DNA of 64,000 bases from Monomorium pharaonis (Eukaryota > Arthropoda > Insecta > Hymenoptera > Formicidae), in assembly GCF_013373865.1 (NCBI RefSeq), contig NC_050468.1:26864774-26928773 (forward strand), given 5' to 3'. Numbering within the stretch: position 1 is the first letter of the stretch; every line of letters begins with the position of its first letter. The notes beneath the pieces are model-generated. The model worked only from the letters and a program-made list of their open reading frames with translations, ran no database searches and was not told where the DNA came from. Both the position numbers and the translations under genes were made by a program. Of the stretch, positions 20,860 through 32,700 are shown one piece after another.

Positions 20860-21200
20860 ATCGGACACTTGGGTACCGGTTTACCCTCGTAACCGGGTGA
20901 ATCGGGGTTACAGACGAGGGAAGGTCCAGCGTCAAAGGTCGTATACCTGCACGCTCCTACGGGATCGTATGGACATCTCGTACCGCGTCTACCTGTTCGT
21001 TACGAGGGTTATGTGGAAAACCTGTTTCCCCTTGGGATCAGTTTGAACCTCGCGAATTAAAGAGATTGTGGACAAGAGCGGTCTTCAGGTTCGCAGGTCA
21101 GAACGGGCGTCCAGCCGGAATCGCGGCAACAACCGTCAGGGTCATGCAGGTACATAACCCTTTCGTGGGCCCATTTGAAATGTGCCCTTACTCTAGGCGG
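20860..21200. promoter_or_regulatory. Enhancer-like cluster: CAGGT (Zelda/Snail-type), Grainyhead-like and NF-kB-like motifs
   Basis: An island inside AT-rich DNA. CAGGTA-type words occur at 20944-20949 (CAGGTA, minus), 20989-20995 (CAGGTAG, minus, the canonical Zelda heptamer) and 21147-21153 (CAGGTAC). Further CAGGT words lie at 21086 and 21094 and in the minus sense at 21019-21023. ACCGGTTT (20875-20882) and AACCGGGT (20891-20898) resemble Grainyhead sites. GGAAAACC and GTTTCCCC at 21015-21031 resemble Rel/NF-kB half palindromes. A hairpin (20884-20894 with 20906-20920) overlaps the Grainyhead-like pair. Regulatory function is inferred from motif density only. Confidence 0.35.
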
Positions 21201-22915
21201 GCCCTGCGCCGGCTGGGCGCGGCTCGTGGAAAGCTCAACGATAAAACACAACGCACGTGTCTTTTGGCGTCTTTCGTCAGCGCCTTTCCGTTAAAATCTG
21301 CGCGGCGATTGGCGCATTTAAACTTTCGTACCAATCGGAGAGTTTTTGGTCGAAGGCTGTTGACCGTTACTATCCCGATGCCACCAATTTTCCACATCAC
21401 ATAGACGTGATGCTGATATATATGATACTAACCGAGACCAGTTATATACGTATTCCGTGTATATGTGTATATTCTATTTTTGCACACACTTTTTTCCGCC
21501 AAAAAACAATGTTTAATCGTAATTAGCACGAAATATTTTCTTCTAAGTTTTTGTAAAATACTGTACGTAAATTATTTAGGGTGTTTTATTGATAAAATTA
21601 AGATAAGATTGAAAAATGACGATTTATTTATAGAAATTAATATGTTAATCCGCAAAGAGCCAAATTGCTGTCTATTAGAGGGAAATATTTGCGGAAAAAG
21701 GAAAGACGAAAATACAATCACACGTAAATCTAATTACAGACTTTGAGCTTTTCTCACATGCCTTTTTATTTATCCCTATGAAACTACGGATACTACTGAG
21801 AAATTGAGACGCAGTCGACGCCATCGATGAGAGCCTCATAAATATCCTTCGAATGATAAAAAAACCTCCGTGACCGCGTATGTCGTTATATAACGGTAGC
21901 GCGAGTCTCTTTTATCGAACGAACCGTTTTACGAGAGAAGTAAAAATAGTGACAGCAGTTTTACGGCTCTTATGAGAGTTGCTTTTAACGACTTCACGTA
22001 ATAATAATGGAAATATGTATAACTCGTGCTCCCTCTATTATCTGGCAAAACTTACAGCCACATGCATTTATATCATATTCAAATTTGAATATTCCCTATT
22101 TGTGATTCTATTTAGTATTACTGTAAAGTCACCGATACATCTTTATTCTTATCTGTAGAAAAATTTACATTTTGAGTCAAAACAATTACGCATTACTATT
22201 ATCATTAGATATTATTTTTACTAATTTGTGTACCGTCGCAAACCACACACATACACAATAAAAATAAGCGACATTAATACATTTTTTCTCGTGAATTTCA
22301 TTGCATTGAATTTCGATTAACGAAAGCGTGGTGCCGCGTTTCCTATTTCCTGCAAGGACACAAGAGGCTCCTCGACAATCTCTTTAGCGCGACGTTACAA
22401 CTTTTCTTTGTGTGTTTTAGTTTTGTTTTGTTTCATAACGACCATTTCTAGTCTCGTCGTACTGAATAATGCAGAATATATGACGTATGGCTTTCAATAA
22501 GTTGCGACAAACTTTTACCAACGTACCTGCTTAAACTCTTCAAGGTTTGCGGATTAACCGATAAAAGACGATGTAACGAGGCAATGAAAGTTGTGTTAAA
22601 CTGCCTTAATTCTCGCGGATACAACCAATAACCGCGGTGCAAATTTTAATGTTAATTTCTACCTGGTCATTTCAAATATTAAATATCTTACTTAGTTGTA
22701 TGAGTCACCTGTGAAAATATATGTACAACAAAAATGTTATTTTAATTCGCAATCAGATTTTTATCTCAAAATAACTTTTATTAAAAAAATATATGTCTGA
22801 CCGTTTGGACTGATATCAACAAACGTGTTTGATACGATTAGAGATGTTAGTGCGTCGTGAATGCATCCCATACCCTGCATTATACCAGTTTAGATAAAAA
22901 AATAGAGTTCGTAGT
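21201..22915. other. Non-coding stretch, GC-rich then AT-rich
   Basis: The island continues to about 21390, then gives way to AT-rich DNA. A minus frame near 22448-22642 meets CAG|GTACGT, a good donor (exon side ending at 22523), but has no ATG or convincing acceptor, so it is not called. Confidence 0.35.
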
Positions 22916-22919
22916 CTTT

Positions 22920-23045
22920 GCTGGGCCAATCCTTGCTGGTCTTTAAGGAAAGGTGGTGGGGCCGTGCATGCGTTGCTCTAGTTAATGTCAAGCTTGACCA
23001 ACGGAAATTTGCCGGGCGGGATATTTTAACGGTCACGAACCATGA
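22920..23045. promoter_or_regulatory. Compact GC-balanced block with dyad GTCAAGCTTGAC
   Basis: A block of non-simple sequence in AT-rich surroundings. It includes GGCCAAT (22924), GGTGGTGGGGCCGTGCATGC and the 12-bp perfect palindrome GTCAAGCTTGAC at 22988-22999. It looks more like a regulatory element than an exon. No specific factor is assigned. Confidence 0.2.
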
Positions 23046-24790
23046 AAGTATCAAACAACTTGCATAATTCAGGCGTCATCGCCTGTCATCTGCTTCTCGA
23101 AATAAAATATTTCAGCATTGAATTGAATTATTATAATTCTGAGTCGCATTATATCAACTACAATGTATTTTTTTTCCAAAATACGTACGAAAACTTTTCC
23201 AGTCTGCCTTTACAAAGATTTAAAAAATATGCTGATAAAAACTATAATAATTTTGGATCAATAGATAAAAAATATAGACTCTCTTTCATCAATTGATTCA
23301 AAACTAAAAACCTTATTTCTAAGTAGATCTTGTTCATCAAATAATTTTCAAGTTAATAATATTTTTTTAAAAATTCTTTTGTCTGTTACACGGCTTTGAT
23401 TTTGGCGGCTCTCTCGGTCTGAACGATATAACACCGAGGTTAGTCAGCTGTGATGGGGGAACGATCGTCCGTTGCTCCAGTTTACGAAAGCGTACCGGAC
23501 AGTAAGGAATATCAATATCGAGCAGCAACGTCGTCCAGGTGTAAGGACACCTTAACGCATCCCTCAACGGCCGACACGGCCGAGCACGTCCGACGATCTA
23601 TTAGAGCATAGTTTTTCCCATACCCGCCATATCGCGCGTACTGCCACTGCTGGCCATTCGTTAGACACATCGAGCTGGACACGAAGAAGGTCACTTATGC
23701 CTAACGGATTTTTTCGACCTGATTTAAATAGGCTCTCTTTTCCCTTTCCTTCTCCCTCTCCTTCGCCGCGCGGACATTGTCCAGGTAAATTTTCATTGCC
23801 GGACACCTTGTGAACGAGGAAGATCGTTTCTTCAGGTAGCCAGCGTCCATGGGAAAATCATAGAAATTGACCATTTGGTTGGGTCACTCGGCGATCGCGG
23901 AATTAAAACATCGCGACCCCTTTTTGGGATCTCAAAGATCTCTCTCCCATGAGAGAGTAGCTTTTGTTTACTTGTATTAAATCTCTCGTTTGAAACGATG
24001 GCAGCATCAAATTTGATCCCGAGGATTTAATTCTGAAAGCGTGTGAAACTGCGAGAGTGGTCCATAGTCAGCTCTTACGCTGCGAAAAACTTATATTCAA
24101 AAAATAGTTTTCGTATATTAAATATTTTTCAAACTTAAATGATTAATCTCAATTCGATCTGGATTCTTATATTCCTAAACCAAAATTTTTTAAATGCAAA
24201 AAACTTTTATAAGTTCAAATAATGTAATTGCCAAAACGCACGAATAAAGTATAAGTAAAGAATTTTTCATAAAATTTATATTAATGTATGTTGCTAGGTG
24301 TTTGTAACAAAATAATTTGTCGAGAAATAATTTCGGTATATCTATTTGAACAAGAGCATATTCGAAATTTTTTTAAAGAGAAAGAGGAGTTATCGATTCC
24401 ATTATCACAGAAATGTTTTGTATTAATAATTTTTTTTAATATTTCAAAGTTTAAAACATCTCGTTCTTAAAATTGAATAAAACAAAATTTTTGATTTTGT
24501 AAATCATAATTTTAATTTTTTTCTTGAAGAAAGTATAGACAATAGTTATTAAAGACGAAATGTGCTCTTTAATATTGTTATTATTACATACAAAATACTC
24601 ATAATTATTTTCCCTAGGAAAAGAAATTTTTTAAAATTTAGAAACATAAAGAGACTCTTTGTATAAAAAACATTGCTAAATATTATTAAAAATGTTATAA
24701 TTAAAGTTAAATAAAAAATAAGAAATAAAAAGAGATTACTTAATAAAATTACTTAAAAAAATAAAACATAATATTGCAATTTTTCCAAGA
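23046..24790. other. Non-coding stretch
   Basis: AT-rich except for a GC-balanced island at 23395-23820 that carries a CTTTCCCTTTCCTTCTCCCTC pyrimidine tract (about 23740). No supported exon. Confidence 0.35.
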
Positions 24791-24797
24791 CAGTTTA

Positions 24798-24798
<1 letters not shown>

Positions 24799-24871
<73 letters not shown>
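24799..24871 (+). repeat. (CT)n microsatellite, about 73 bases
   Basis: A nearly pure CT array with one TTT interruption near 24812. The longest CT array in the window, set in plain AT-rich DNA. Confidence 0.95.
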
Positions 24872-24874
<3 letters not shown>

Positions 24875-26220
24875 TCAGGATTCATAGTAATATCTGTATA
24901 AATCAACATAAGAAACATGCCATTAAATTATCTTTTCCCATTGTATTGTGCAAGTAAGTTTTAAAATTTTGAGGGACAATTTGAATCTCTTTTTCTGCTT
25001 CAGATTACGTACATGTTTTAGAATAGCAGGTATAAATTTTTCTTAGAATTTCTGTTAAACATATTTATATGAATAAATATTTGTCATAAGTATTTCCAGA
25101 TGTTTCTGAAATGTGAAAACGATGGAATGCAAAGGTTATATTGTTCATGAACCCATTCGAGTAACGCACATAGTAATAGATTTAGGAATTTAGAGGAATT
25201 TAAAAAACTTTTTTCTAAATCTTGTTTCTTTAACGTGAAAAAATATCTAAAATTGTATCTTTTATATATTGCGTATACAATTGCGTAAATGGTAATGTTG
25301 AATTTTTAAGCGTTTGTGGTTTAAAAAATAACAATTGTAATTGTCCAGAAAGCTTGTACTTTTCAAAGTGAAAGTGCATTTTTATACTTTATCTCTCTTT
25401 TTAATTAACAAACATTACAAAATTGCATAAATATTAATTATATTTGTATTATAAGACGGCTATCAATTTTTACATTGTTTAATTATTTGTTTTGGGATAA
25501 TTTTATTAAAGAATAAAAATTTTTGTGTCAAATAAAGATTACAAATTAAAAATTACGGAGTCATCGTGGACACGAAATTTACAGTTTTGTAATGTTTACC
25601 CGTTTCATTGTTATTCAATGAAACAAAGTAAAACCGAGCGTCGCCGTTGGGCTGTTTAAGCCTCCAGAACTACTGATACGTTCCGATTAACATAAATTTG
25701 CAGACCGAACGTCCGGTGTGCTGCCCTGTGACGCGACAGACTATCTGCGTAGTAACAGACTGCTTTACATACGCTTGATCCTTAAATATTGCCTATTCAA
25801 ATGGATGTGTGATCTTCGTCCTTTTATATACATAGATACACGTGTGCAATAAAAAGAGAAGCTTTTCGGTATAAAATTAACAAAGAACAAAAACAGAACT
25901 TTTGAGAGAGAGAGAGAAAGAGAGAGAGAGAGAATCTAAAATCTTAGAACGTTAAATATTGATTAAAATATCATTAATGAATTTTATTGACAATGCATTA
26001 TTAAAAATTAATACTTATGTTTCCTTTATAGAAATAAATGTATAATATGTAAATATAATTGTGTGATATTTATATCGTATGATACGTTCTTTTGTGTACC
26101 GGCAATTATTACGATCGTTTTAACAACTTATCCGTACGGATAAGCAAAACAAAGAATAAACATATATGTATTATATATTGAATATGAGAATTTTTTTCAA
26201 CGATTTTATAATAGAACTCG
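24872..26220. other. AT-rich non-coding stretch
   Basis: Includes a (GA) array at 25904-25933 with one AA interruption and a GC-balanced patch at 25630-25780. No gene. Confidence 0.4.
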
Positions 26221-26302
26221 GACACACTGACTTCGCGCGCGGTCATAATCAGAGCAACGCTGCAACGTAGAGAGCATCCTGATGACCCCGAAGATCAATG
26301 AA

Positions 26303-26320
26303 TGATCGGCTCGCCGATCA
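26303..26320. repeat. Perfect dyad TGATCGGC-TC-GCCGATCA
   Basis: Eight-base arms with a 2-base spacer at the edge of a CpG-rich island. ATCAATGA and ATCAATATTCAT words flank it. It has the form of a dimeric DNA-binding site, but no factor is assigned. Confidence 0.4.
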
Positions 26321-26418
26321 ATATTCATATGGATTCATGAGGCAGGGGCAAAGGAAGAGCAGCGAGTCCCGTCTTGATTAGCCTCGAGTATCGGGCGGCT
26401 ATTTGCGTGAGTGTAACG

Positions 26419-26718
26419 ATGATGTTGCGACGTGCGCACCGAACGGAGTCAGAGGTCATCGCAAACAATCCCACGTGTGGGAAAGGCCAAGCCGAACTCA
26501 CAACGAGAAATGGCAGCGTCATATTGTCGCACGAAAGGAAAAGAGGAAGGAATACAGATATAACGAGGGATCGAGAGGTGGTGAATGCCCGTGTTCTCTT
26601 TGACGCAAAGAAGCGTGGAGGAGCGGAAGTCGACATTTCGCGTGCCCGCCGAGACGTCGTCCCACTTTGGTCAGCTGTTGTGGATCCACCTCGTATACCT
26701 CGTCGCTTCTTCGTTTGA
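26419..26718 (+). CDS. Unrecognised 99-residue frame in a CpG-rich island (weak)
   Basis: It starts at tandem ATGs (MMLRRAHRTESEV...) with A at -3 and ends at TGA. Composition is rich in Arg and charged residues, as expected from CpG-rich DNA read in any frame. No signal peptide, membrane segment or family motif is visible. The surrounding island (26220-26815) may be a promoter or 5' exon instead. Confidence 0.1.
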   Translation: MMLRRAHRTESEVIANNPTCGKGQAELTTRNGSVILSHERKRGRNTDITRDREVVNARVLFDAKKRGGAEVDISRARRDVVPLWSAVVDPPRIPRRFFV

Positions 26719-26819
26719 ACGTAATCGCAAACAGCCGACCCGACGCGACGTCAGGAAGCAATGCGTAACGGTGTTTGACGATATGCTAACTTTATTTGCG
26801 TCGCGTTGAGATCAGAATG

Positions 26820-28170
26820 CTCGGACATTTTTAAGTAACTACGCTGATGACGTATGAAACGTAATGCGAGAGATAGCGGAGGTACATTAAAAAAACTCGA
26901 GATAAAGGGCTTGCAGCGCGAAATATGTTGTATATAAATTAAGTAGAACCACAGTTACAATCGACCCCTTTTTCCTCTTTTCTCTCTCTTCCATAGTATT
27001 CTGCTATAAAATATAAAATTGTACTCTAACTGTACTCGATTTAATATAGTATAATCTAATACAGTGTAATTTATCTTAATTAAATCGATCATAATGAATT
27101 ACGTGTTTGTGTGCTTTTACTTTTCGCAGACCTAAGAGAGCGATAACTCTTTCGCAGAGTCACATACAATTAGATTCGATTGTTGCACACACGAAGCATT
27201 ATTCATAACTCAAATATTTCGTGAAAATATTCATCCTAGTGTCTAAGACTAGGCTGCATTGAAACATGTAAACGCCTCCAAACGATATTTTATTATCAGC
27301 ACAAGGAGACAAGAGGCAATTTTACAGTCTAACGGTGTAATGCGTGAGAAGTCTATCTTCCGACAGTTTCTTGCACGAGCTCACGTTTCGGATATAATGT
27401 CAGCAGTCGCGATTTCAGATAAATATTGTCACGCGAGATTTTCGTGTTGCCATTTCGATCATAGATTTCCGCGTGTGCCACTTTAAAAGAGCAGCGTCCA
27501 TAAAAGGTGTTTATACTGTTGCGAATTTAGAAGATCGTTCTAGCCTCAAAAATCCAATTGTCAATTATTAAACATAAGTATTATATAAAATAGAAACATT
27601 ATAATATAATGAAATTCGATATAATAATTCGTCACTCGATTAAAATTATACCTTAATCTGACTCGTCTGTGACAACAATTGTAACGTATACGATTGGGAA
27701 TTTTTTTATGTAAGATAATCTCTCGTAACCGCGGAATTTCATTAAAAGCAGCGAAAACTTTCCTCACGCAAGTTAGTTGCTCAGAGTACACGTGTTTCAA
27801 CAATGCTACGTGAACCTATTACAGCGATTGCGATCAGGCTTTATTTATCGTCGAGGGGAAGTCGGCTCCAAATTCGCGAAGGGATACACGGATGAAGCCG
27901 AAGGTGAACGGACGTCTTACACTTGTCCAACGGATTTCTCTTTGTCTCTTTCCTTTTATTAGTGTCAGAGCTGACATAGCGGACACGTAGGCATCTTTCG
28001 CTATCAATCAAACGCTCGTTTAAAAGACTAAAGTAGTATCCATTAAAGACTATACACACTGTATAGAGACGCGAGACTACGGTTTACTAAAAATCGGTCG
28101 TTGCCGATGCAACAGGATCGGTGCAAAATCTCATTCTCTGATAGAGACGTCTCTCCTTTCTTTCAACGAG
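26820..28170. other. Non-coding stretch
   Basis: AT-rich and mixed DNA with no supported exon. A pyrimidine tract lies near 26965-26990. Confidence 0.35.
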
Positions 28171-28177
28171 ATAATCG

Positions 28178-28420
28178 TTAAGGCAGGTGTCCCCGACAAG
28201 CGTGGGAGACTCGAGCGCCTCCCGGCCGCTGCTGGTTCTCCCAACCCATTACTGTAACGAACGCCGAAGGGTCGCTATGGCGACTCGTGGAGAAACATAC
28301 ACGTGGGGTGTAGCAGCTCGCTCTCCTTTTTTTCCTCCGCCCCTCACCTTCGCCACTCTTTCCACCTCGTGCGGCCCTCCGGCTCTCCCCTTTTCTCCCC
28401 CACGTATCCCTCCCTCCCGC

Positions 28421-28480
<60 letters not shown>

Positions 28481-29110
28481 CCCTGATCTCAAACGCCCCC
28501 TTTCCGCCGGTTTCCCTCGCACCCTTCGACCTCTTTCCGCCAAAAGCGAGCCAAAAGCGGCGCGCGTGGGTTTACGACGCGCTGCTCTACGGAATATCTC
28601 AAACGGGGCGCTTTTGTACGGACGCGTCCGTACGGTTTGTGAATTAGAGACCTCGAATGAGCCAGCGGCGTTACCATGACGGCCGGGTCGGTTGCCATCG
28701 CGATACCGGCCACAACATAAAATCACTTTGACGATTTGTTTGGGGCCATTGATGCGCCACACATGCAGGAATCAATTTTATCCCCGGGTAAAATCGCCCG
28801 GTTTGTTGTTCAGCCGCCCTCCTCCGCCTCCTCTTTCTTTCTCCGAGCCGGCCACCCCTTTCCGCCAGACGATGAATCGTCGTCCCCGGGACTGCCCGGA
28901 CACCTAATATCCTCGGAGAGCCCTCGCGCCCTCTCGCTTTCCCTCGTCATCCCTTTCCTTGAATGTGTCCTCGATCGCCGGCTAGAAATGGCTTCGCCGA
29001 GTCGCGGCGGCGCTGCGATATTCTAATTTCTTTTAGCGACCAGCGCGGACTCGCTCGTGATGGATCGAACACGGGAAAGGGATGTAATGATGTTCTTCCG
29101 CGAGTCCGAT
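28178..29110. promoter_or_regulatory. CpG island with CT tract; possible minus-strand promoter and 5' exon
   Basis: Strongly GC- and CpG-rich over about 930 bases. A minus-strand donor GGCGAAG|GTGAGG lies with its exon side ending at 28348, downstream of the (GA)n side of the microsatellite. GGTTGCCATCGCGATACC (28689-28706) resembles an RFX X-box. The non-simple segment 28715-28810 (TTTGGGGCCATTGATGCGCC and a TATCCCCGGGTAAAA palindromic core) looks like a regulatory element. Long frames here are compositional. A CpG-rich promoter is the simplest reading, but no start site is proven. Confidence 0.35.
28424..28477 (+). repeat. (CT)27 microsatellite
   Basis: An uninterrupted CT array of about 54 bases inside the CpG island. 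On the minus strand it is a GAGAG array of the type bound by GAGA factor or CLAMP in Drosophila. Confidence 0.95.
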
Positions 29111-30350
29111 ATATTCAAAGCATACATTATCCGTCTCGTATCGCCATTGTAGACTATTGAGGCAATTAGATCGGAGGACACTTCGATTAAACTTTTTATC
29201 TTTATTAATTTGTTATGTATCACAAGTATTACGCAAGTCTTAATAGAAAAGGTATTAAAGTTTTTACACGAGAAATAGGGTTGCCTTATAGGTTCCTATT
29301 ATCTTATCATAGATTATTGATTTTTATCCCTATGTCACAATGCACATACATGCATCTCCTTACATACACATTGCGTGTCACTATTATGTCAAGAGTCCTT
29401 GACCAACTGTACTTCCTTTTCACGATAGGTATTACGTCATTAACTATGAAAAAATTCCTTTAAAAAAATATATATAACTATTAATTCGTCTCTCTCTAAA
29501 ACAGTCTGTAAAATAAAAAAAAAATATTAAAATAGTACGTGCTACGTTCATGACAAAAAAATTAAATTTTTATATGTAAAAGAAATCTGTTGAAAAAAAG
29601 TTATATCCAATAACAATAAATATTCAATAATTTAGAATAAAAAATATTGTGATTTGCCAACGAAAATGGGTGCTCGTATGTACGTAACGTATCCTTTCTG
29701 ACAGCAAAACATCGGTCGCTCATGGATGACGCTACGGCATTTGCAAATTTGGACTTGAGCGATTTTTATCCAACGCGATAAGTTCTTATCTACCGCGCCG
29801 TACCTGTGCATTACGTACTTGGCCTTACGTATGTTTGCGTTAAGTGGAATGATCTCAAGTTCAAGCTCACACGCCACGAATAGTCGACTTTGTTCGCATA
29901 GCTCATCCGAAGTGTTTTGCCACTTCATCACGCTATAACGCAATTAAAATCGATAATCACACTCTTATCTATATGATCGCGCATTCGGAACTGAACCAGA
30001 TTATTAATCAGATTGTTAAACTGTTAAACTTGTTAAATACCTACTGACGTACGTGTGTGCGTTACGTGCGTCACGAGACACGTGTATTGCTAATTCTTTG
30101 AAATACTTTGGGGAATATCATCCAGTTCTAATGAAATGCCTATCCTACTTCTAATTTACAATTTATAAATATTGAGAAACTCAATACACGGAACAACAAG
30201 AAAGAAACGAGCTAATCATCCGTTTCCTGCTTTGTAAAATGCTGAAAATTCATGTCATACATTAAATAAAATTCAGACTGTTGTGATGTCCCATAATGAG
30301 AGTTACATTTTGTTAAAAATTAACAGTTAATAAATGCAGTTGCAAAAAAG
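29111..30350. other. Non-coding stretch
   Basis: AT-rich apart from the 29632-29928 minus-strand frame listed separately. Nothing else is supported. Confidence 0.35.
29632..29928 (-). CDS. Unrecognised 98-residue frame (weak)
   Basis: An ATG with a G at -3 opens MKWQNTSDELCEQSRLFVAC and runs 98 residues to TAA. Amino-acid usage is balanced, with five cysteines including CKC and CC pairs, and the local GC content is ordinary. It is therefore less obviously compositional than most long frames here. There is no signal peptide or known domain. Internal CAG|GTACGG and AC|GTAAGG words could be donors. Chance remains the leading explanation. Confidence 0.13.
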   Translation of the reverse strand: MKWQNTSDELCEQSRLFVACELELEIIPLNANIRKAKYVMHRYGAVDKNLSRWIKIAQVQICKCRSVIHERPMFCCQKGYVTYIRAPIFVGKSQYFLF

Positions 30351-31240
30351 AAACATTTATCGTAGGTACAGACAATTCATTCGCGCCTCTTCTTTTTCCT
30401 GCCTCTCGTTCGGGACTAGTACTTTCGATTGCGATCGCGCTGAAATTGCGCTGAAATTCGCGCAAGAGGAGGCATTTACTTGACTTTCCAAGTCGCGTAT
30501 ACGTACGGAGTATTGGTACGCGACACCTACAGATAGACCGGCAGACGCACACGTCAACGGGAGAAGGCAAAATACGGTTACGTGATCCGCGATTGTTATG
30601 TAAATATTGCTGCTCGCTTGCGCGCAGGGACGCGCTTCTAACATTTTCCCTGTTTTTTTCCTACTAGATATTTTTTTTTTTAGAAACCGAAGAGAGATAA
30701 GATCTGCTTATCGCAGAGCAGCGCAATCGAAATTGCAAAACGAAAGGTATATCGAGTCCTTTTAAACGGTTCGCAATACAATTTACATATGTAACGGCTT
30801 CAACGACAGCAGACGCGAGCGCAATTACGAAAATATAATAGAGGGATAAGGACGATAAAAAGATCTAAATGGCAGACAGGACAATGAGCCCGTGCGCGCG
30901 TTCCTCTTGGTATTTCGTACTTGACGTAACGCACGTCGCGGCAGATTCGAGCTCTCTTTCTCCGCGGGCGGCTCTCAATTAGCATAATTGCCGTAAGCGG
31001 CATCTACGGATCATGAGAGCGTATAGTTTATAACTCGATTATCAATTACGACACGCGTGATTGTCGAGCGTATTAAGTAAGTCAAAAACACGTCGCGCTG
31101 CTGCCGCGCGAATAGCTGCCGTCTCCGTCCATCCGAAGCCGCGGATTGGCCGGCCTTATTTACCCGATACGAGGCGCACCAATTGCGACGACGACGCGGA
31201 ATTACGCGAAATTCGAGTACGCCGCGGTTGCGACAGGCAC

Positions 31241-31264
31241 GAACGCACGCACGCACGCACGCAT
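31241..31264 (+). repeat. (CGCA)n tetranucleotide repeat
   Basis: About six units of ACGC/CGCA inside the CpG island, ending in GCATGCGG. Confidence 0.85.
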
Positions 31265-32419
31265 GCGGCAGATAACGCGCAGATTTTTCGCAACGCGCGA
31301 TACATTACGACCGATGAGAGGACCCTTACATCTTATTGGCCACGCCGATCGTTAACCAAGGCGCATCGGAGCGCCTCTCTCGCAGTCCGCTTCTCTTCCT
31401 CCGCGCGCGCTGCTTTCACTCCCGTTGTGTACGTACGTGCGTGCCACGTGATCTCGGTTTTCCTTTTTCGCCGAGTAGGAAACCGGCGCGGCGCCGTCGC
31501 CGCGCGCCGATTCGACACGCGGGGAATCACCGCTGCCCGCCGATGCCCGCGCTAACACACGCCCGCTATTGTGTTTGCCTCCAGGAGAGGCATTTCGCCA
31601 CGTTTACACCGCCGCCGCCGCCGTCGCCGTACCTGCGGCCACCTGCTCGCCGGTTACGGCGAAATTGCCTCGCCGCAAACGATTCGGGAATCTCCGTTTA
31701 ATGAGACGTGGGTTCGCCGGTCTCGCGCGAGTATACGAGAAAAGCGCGCGTCTATATTCGCAGAAGTAACGTGGGAGTAGACGCAGAAGGCTTTCATTGC
31801 CGCAATAACAAAAGCTAAACGTGCGTTATAAAAAAAAAAAACGACAGGATGAATTGCGTCGTCGATTAAAATTTCATTTTTAACCACGAAACAGTCTTGT
31901 GAACGCGAAAGAAGCAGCGAGCGAGCAAGCGAGCGAATTGATTCGATACACGATAGAAAATTATGCCGATATAAAAAGCGTAGACGGGTCTCTGACGGGG
32001 CAGTAAAACCCGGAGTATCATTGGGTTGAATAATATATGCGCGACGATTTTCGAGATTGAAAAATCTAAAGCGTAGTAAAGCCATATGTCGCGCGTCGCC
32101 ATATTGCAGAGGGGAACACGCGCGCGTCGCTTTCCACGCTTTTTTTGCGGGAAAGACGACGAGATATCATATCCGCGAGGAGTACTGCCCTGTCTGTCGT
32201 TCGCGTAATCGCTCCGTCGTCGTCGCAGGAGGAGGAAACAAGAGCGCCGATAGGAGCGATGTTTATGTCGTATTCTCGTTTGGCGGGTTTTCTGGCGCGG
32301 CGGCGCGGCGGGCGGAGGAGTAAAGACGCACGCTCCCGATAACGATAAACGGCGTATCGGCGCAAGCGACGTCCCCTTTTTCCTTTCGTCTCCCCGGTCG
32401 TCTCGCGAGCGCGGCTCCT

Positions 32420-32444
32420 TCGTCGTCGTCGTCGTCGTCGTCGT
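32420..32444 (+). repeat. (CGT)8 trinucleotide repeat
   Basis: A pure CGT array near the right edge of the CpG island. The minus strand reads ACG. A coding role is not supported. Confidence 0.9.
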
Positions 32445-32700
32445 TGCATAATGCACTAACGGCCTTCCACGTAGCTTCCACTCCGATACTCCGCGCTTTT
32501 GATTCTCCCAGTGGAAAGTTTTCTAGGAAACGCAGCCGCCTAATCCTTTCACTCCGGTCGCGCCCGGACATTATCGTTAGCTGGTCAAAATCTCGGCGGC
32601 AACGTTCTCGAATGTCGGAAGATGAGCACCGCCGAATATCCGACTATTATTATGTACTTATTTTAATAGTTCGAGTAATACGGAACTCTTCGCGTAACTT

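Larger units (their letters stand above)
30380..32700. promoter_or_regulatory. Large CpG island, best candidate for a housekeeping-type promoter
   Basis: The longest CpG-rich block, densest from 31000 to 32600. CCAAT-type boxes occur at 31145-31149 (ATTGG), 31179-31183 (CCAAT) and 31335-31339 (ATTGG). They are followed by CG-rich sequence with GCC, CGCA and CGT repeats. An 11-bp unit GCGCTGAAATT is tandemly repeated at about 30438-30459. All long frames on both strands are Arg- or Ala-rich and overlap each other, as expected from composition. Direction of transcription and start site are undetermined. Confidence 0.4.

Noticed and set aside
22523..22642. Minus-strand frame ending at CAG|GTACGT
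   Set aside because: Good donor, but the frame has no ATG and only a poor acceptor upstream, with stops close by.
28178..28762. Long minus-strand open frame (194 codons)
   Set aside because: It begins with GTG, is dominated by Arg/Glu from a GA array and CpG-rich DNA, and overlaps equally long frames on the other strand.
31866..32456. 196-codon minus-strand open frame
   Set aside because: It runs through a CGT repeat and a CpG island, with poly-Thr and Arg runs and overlapping frames. No domain or splice support.
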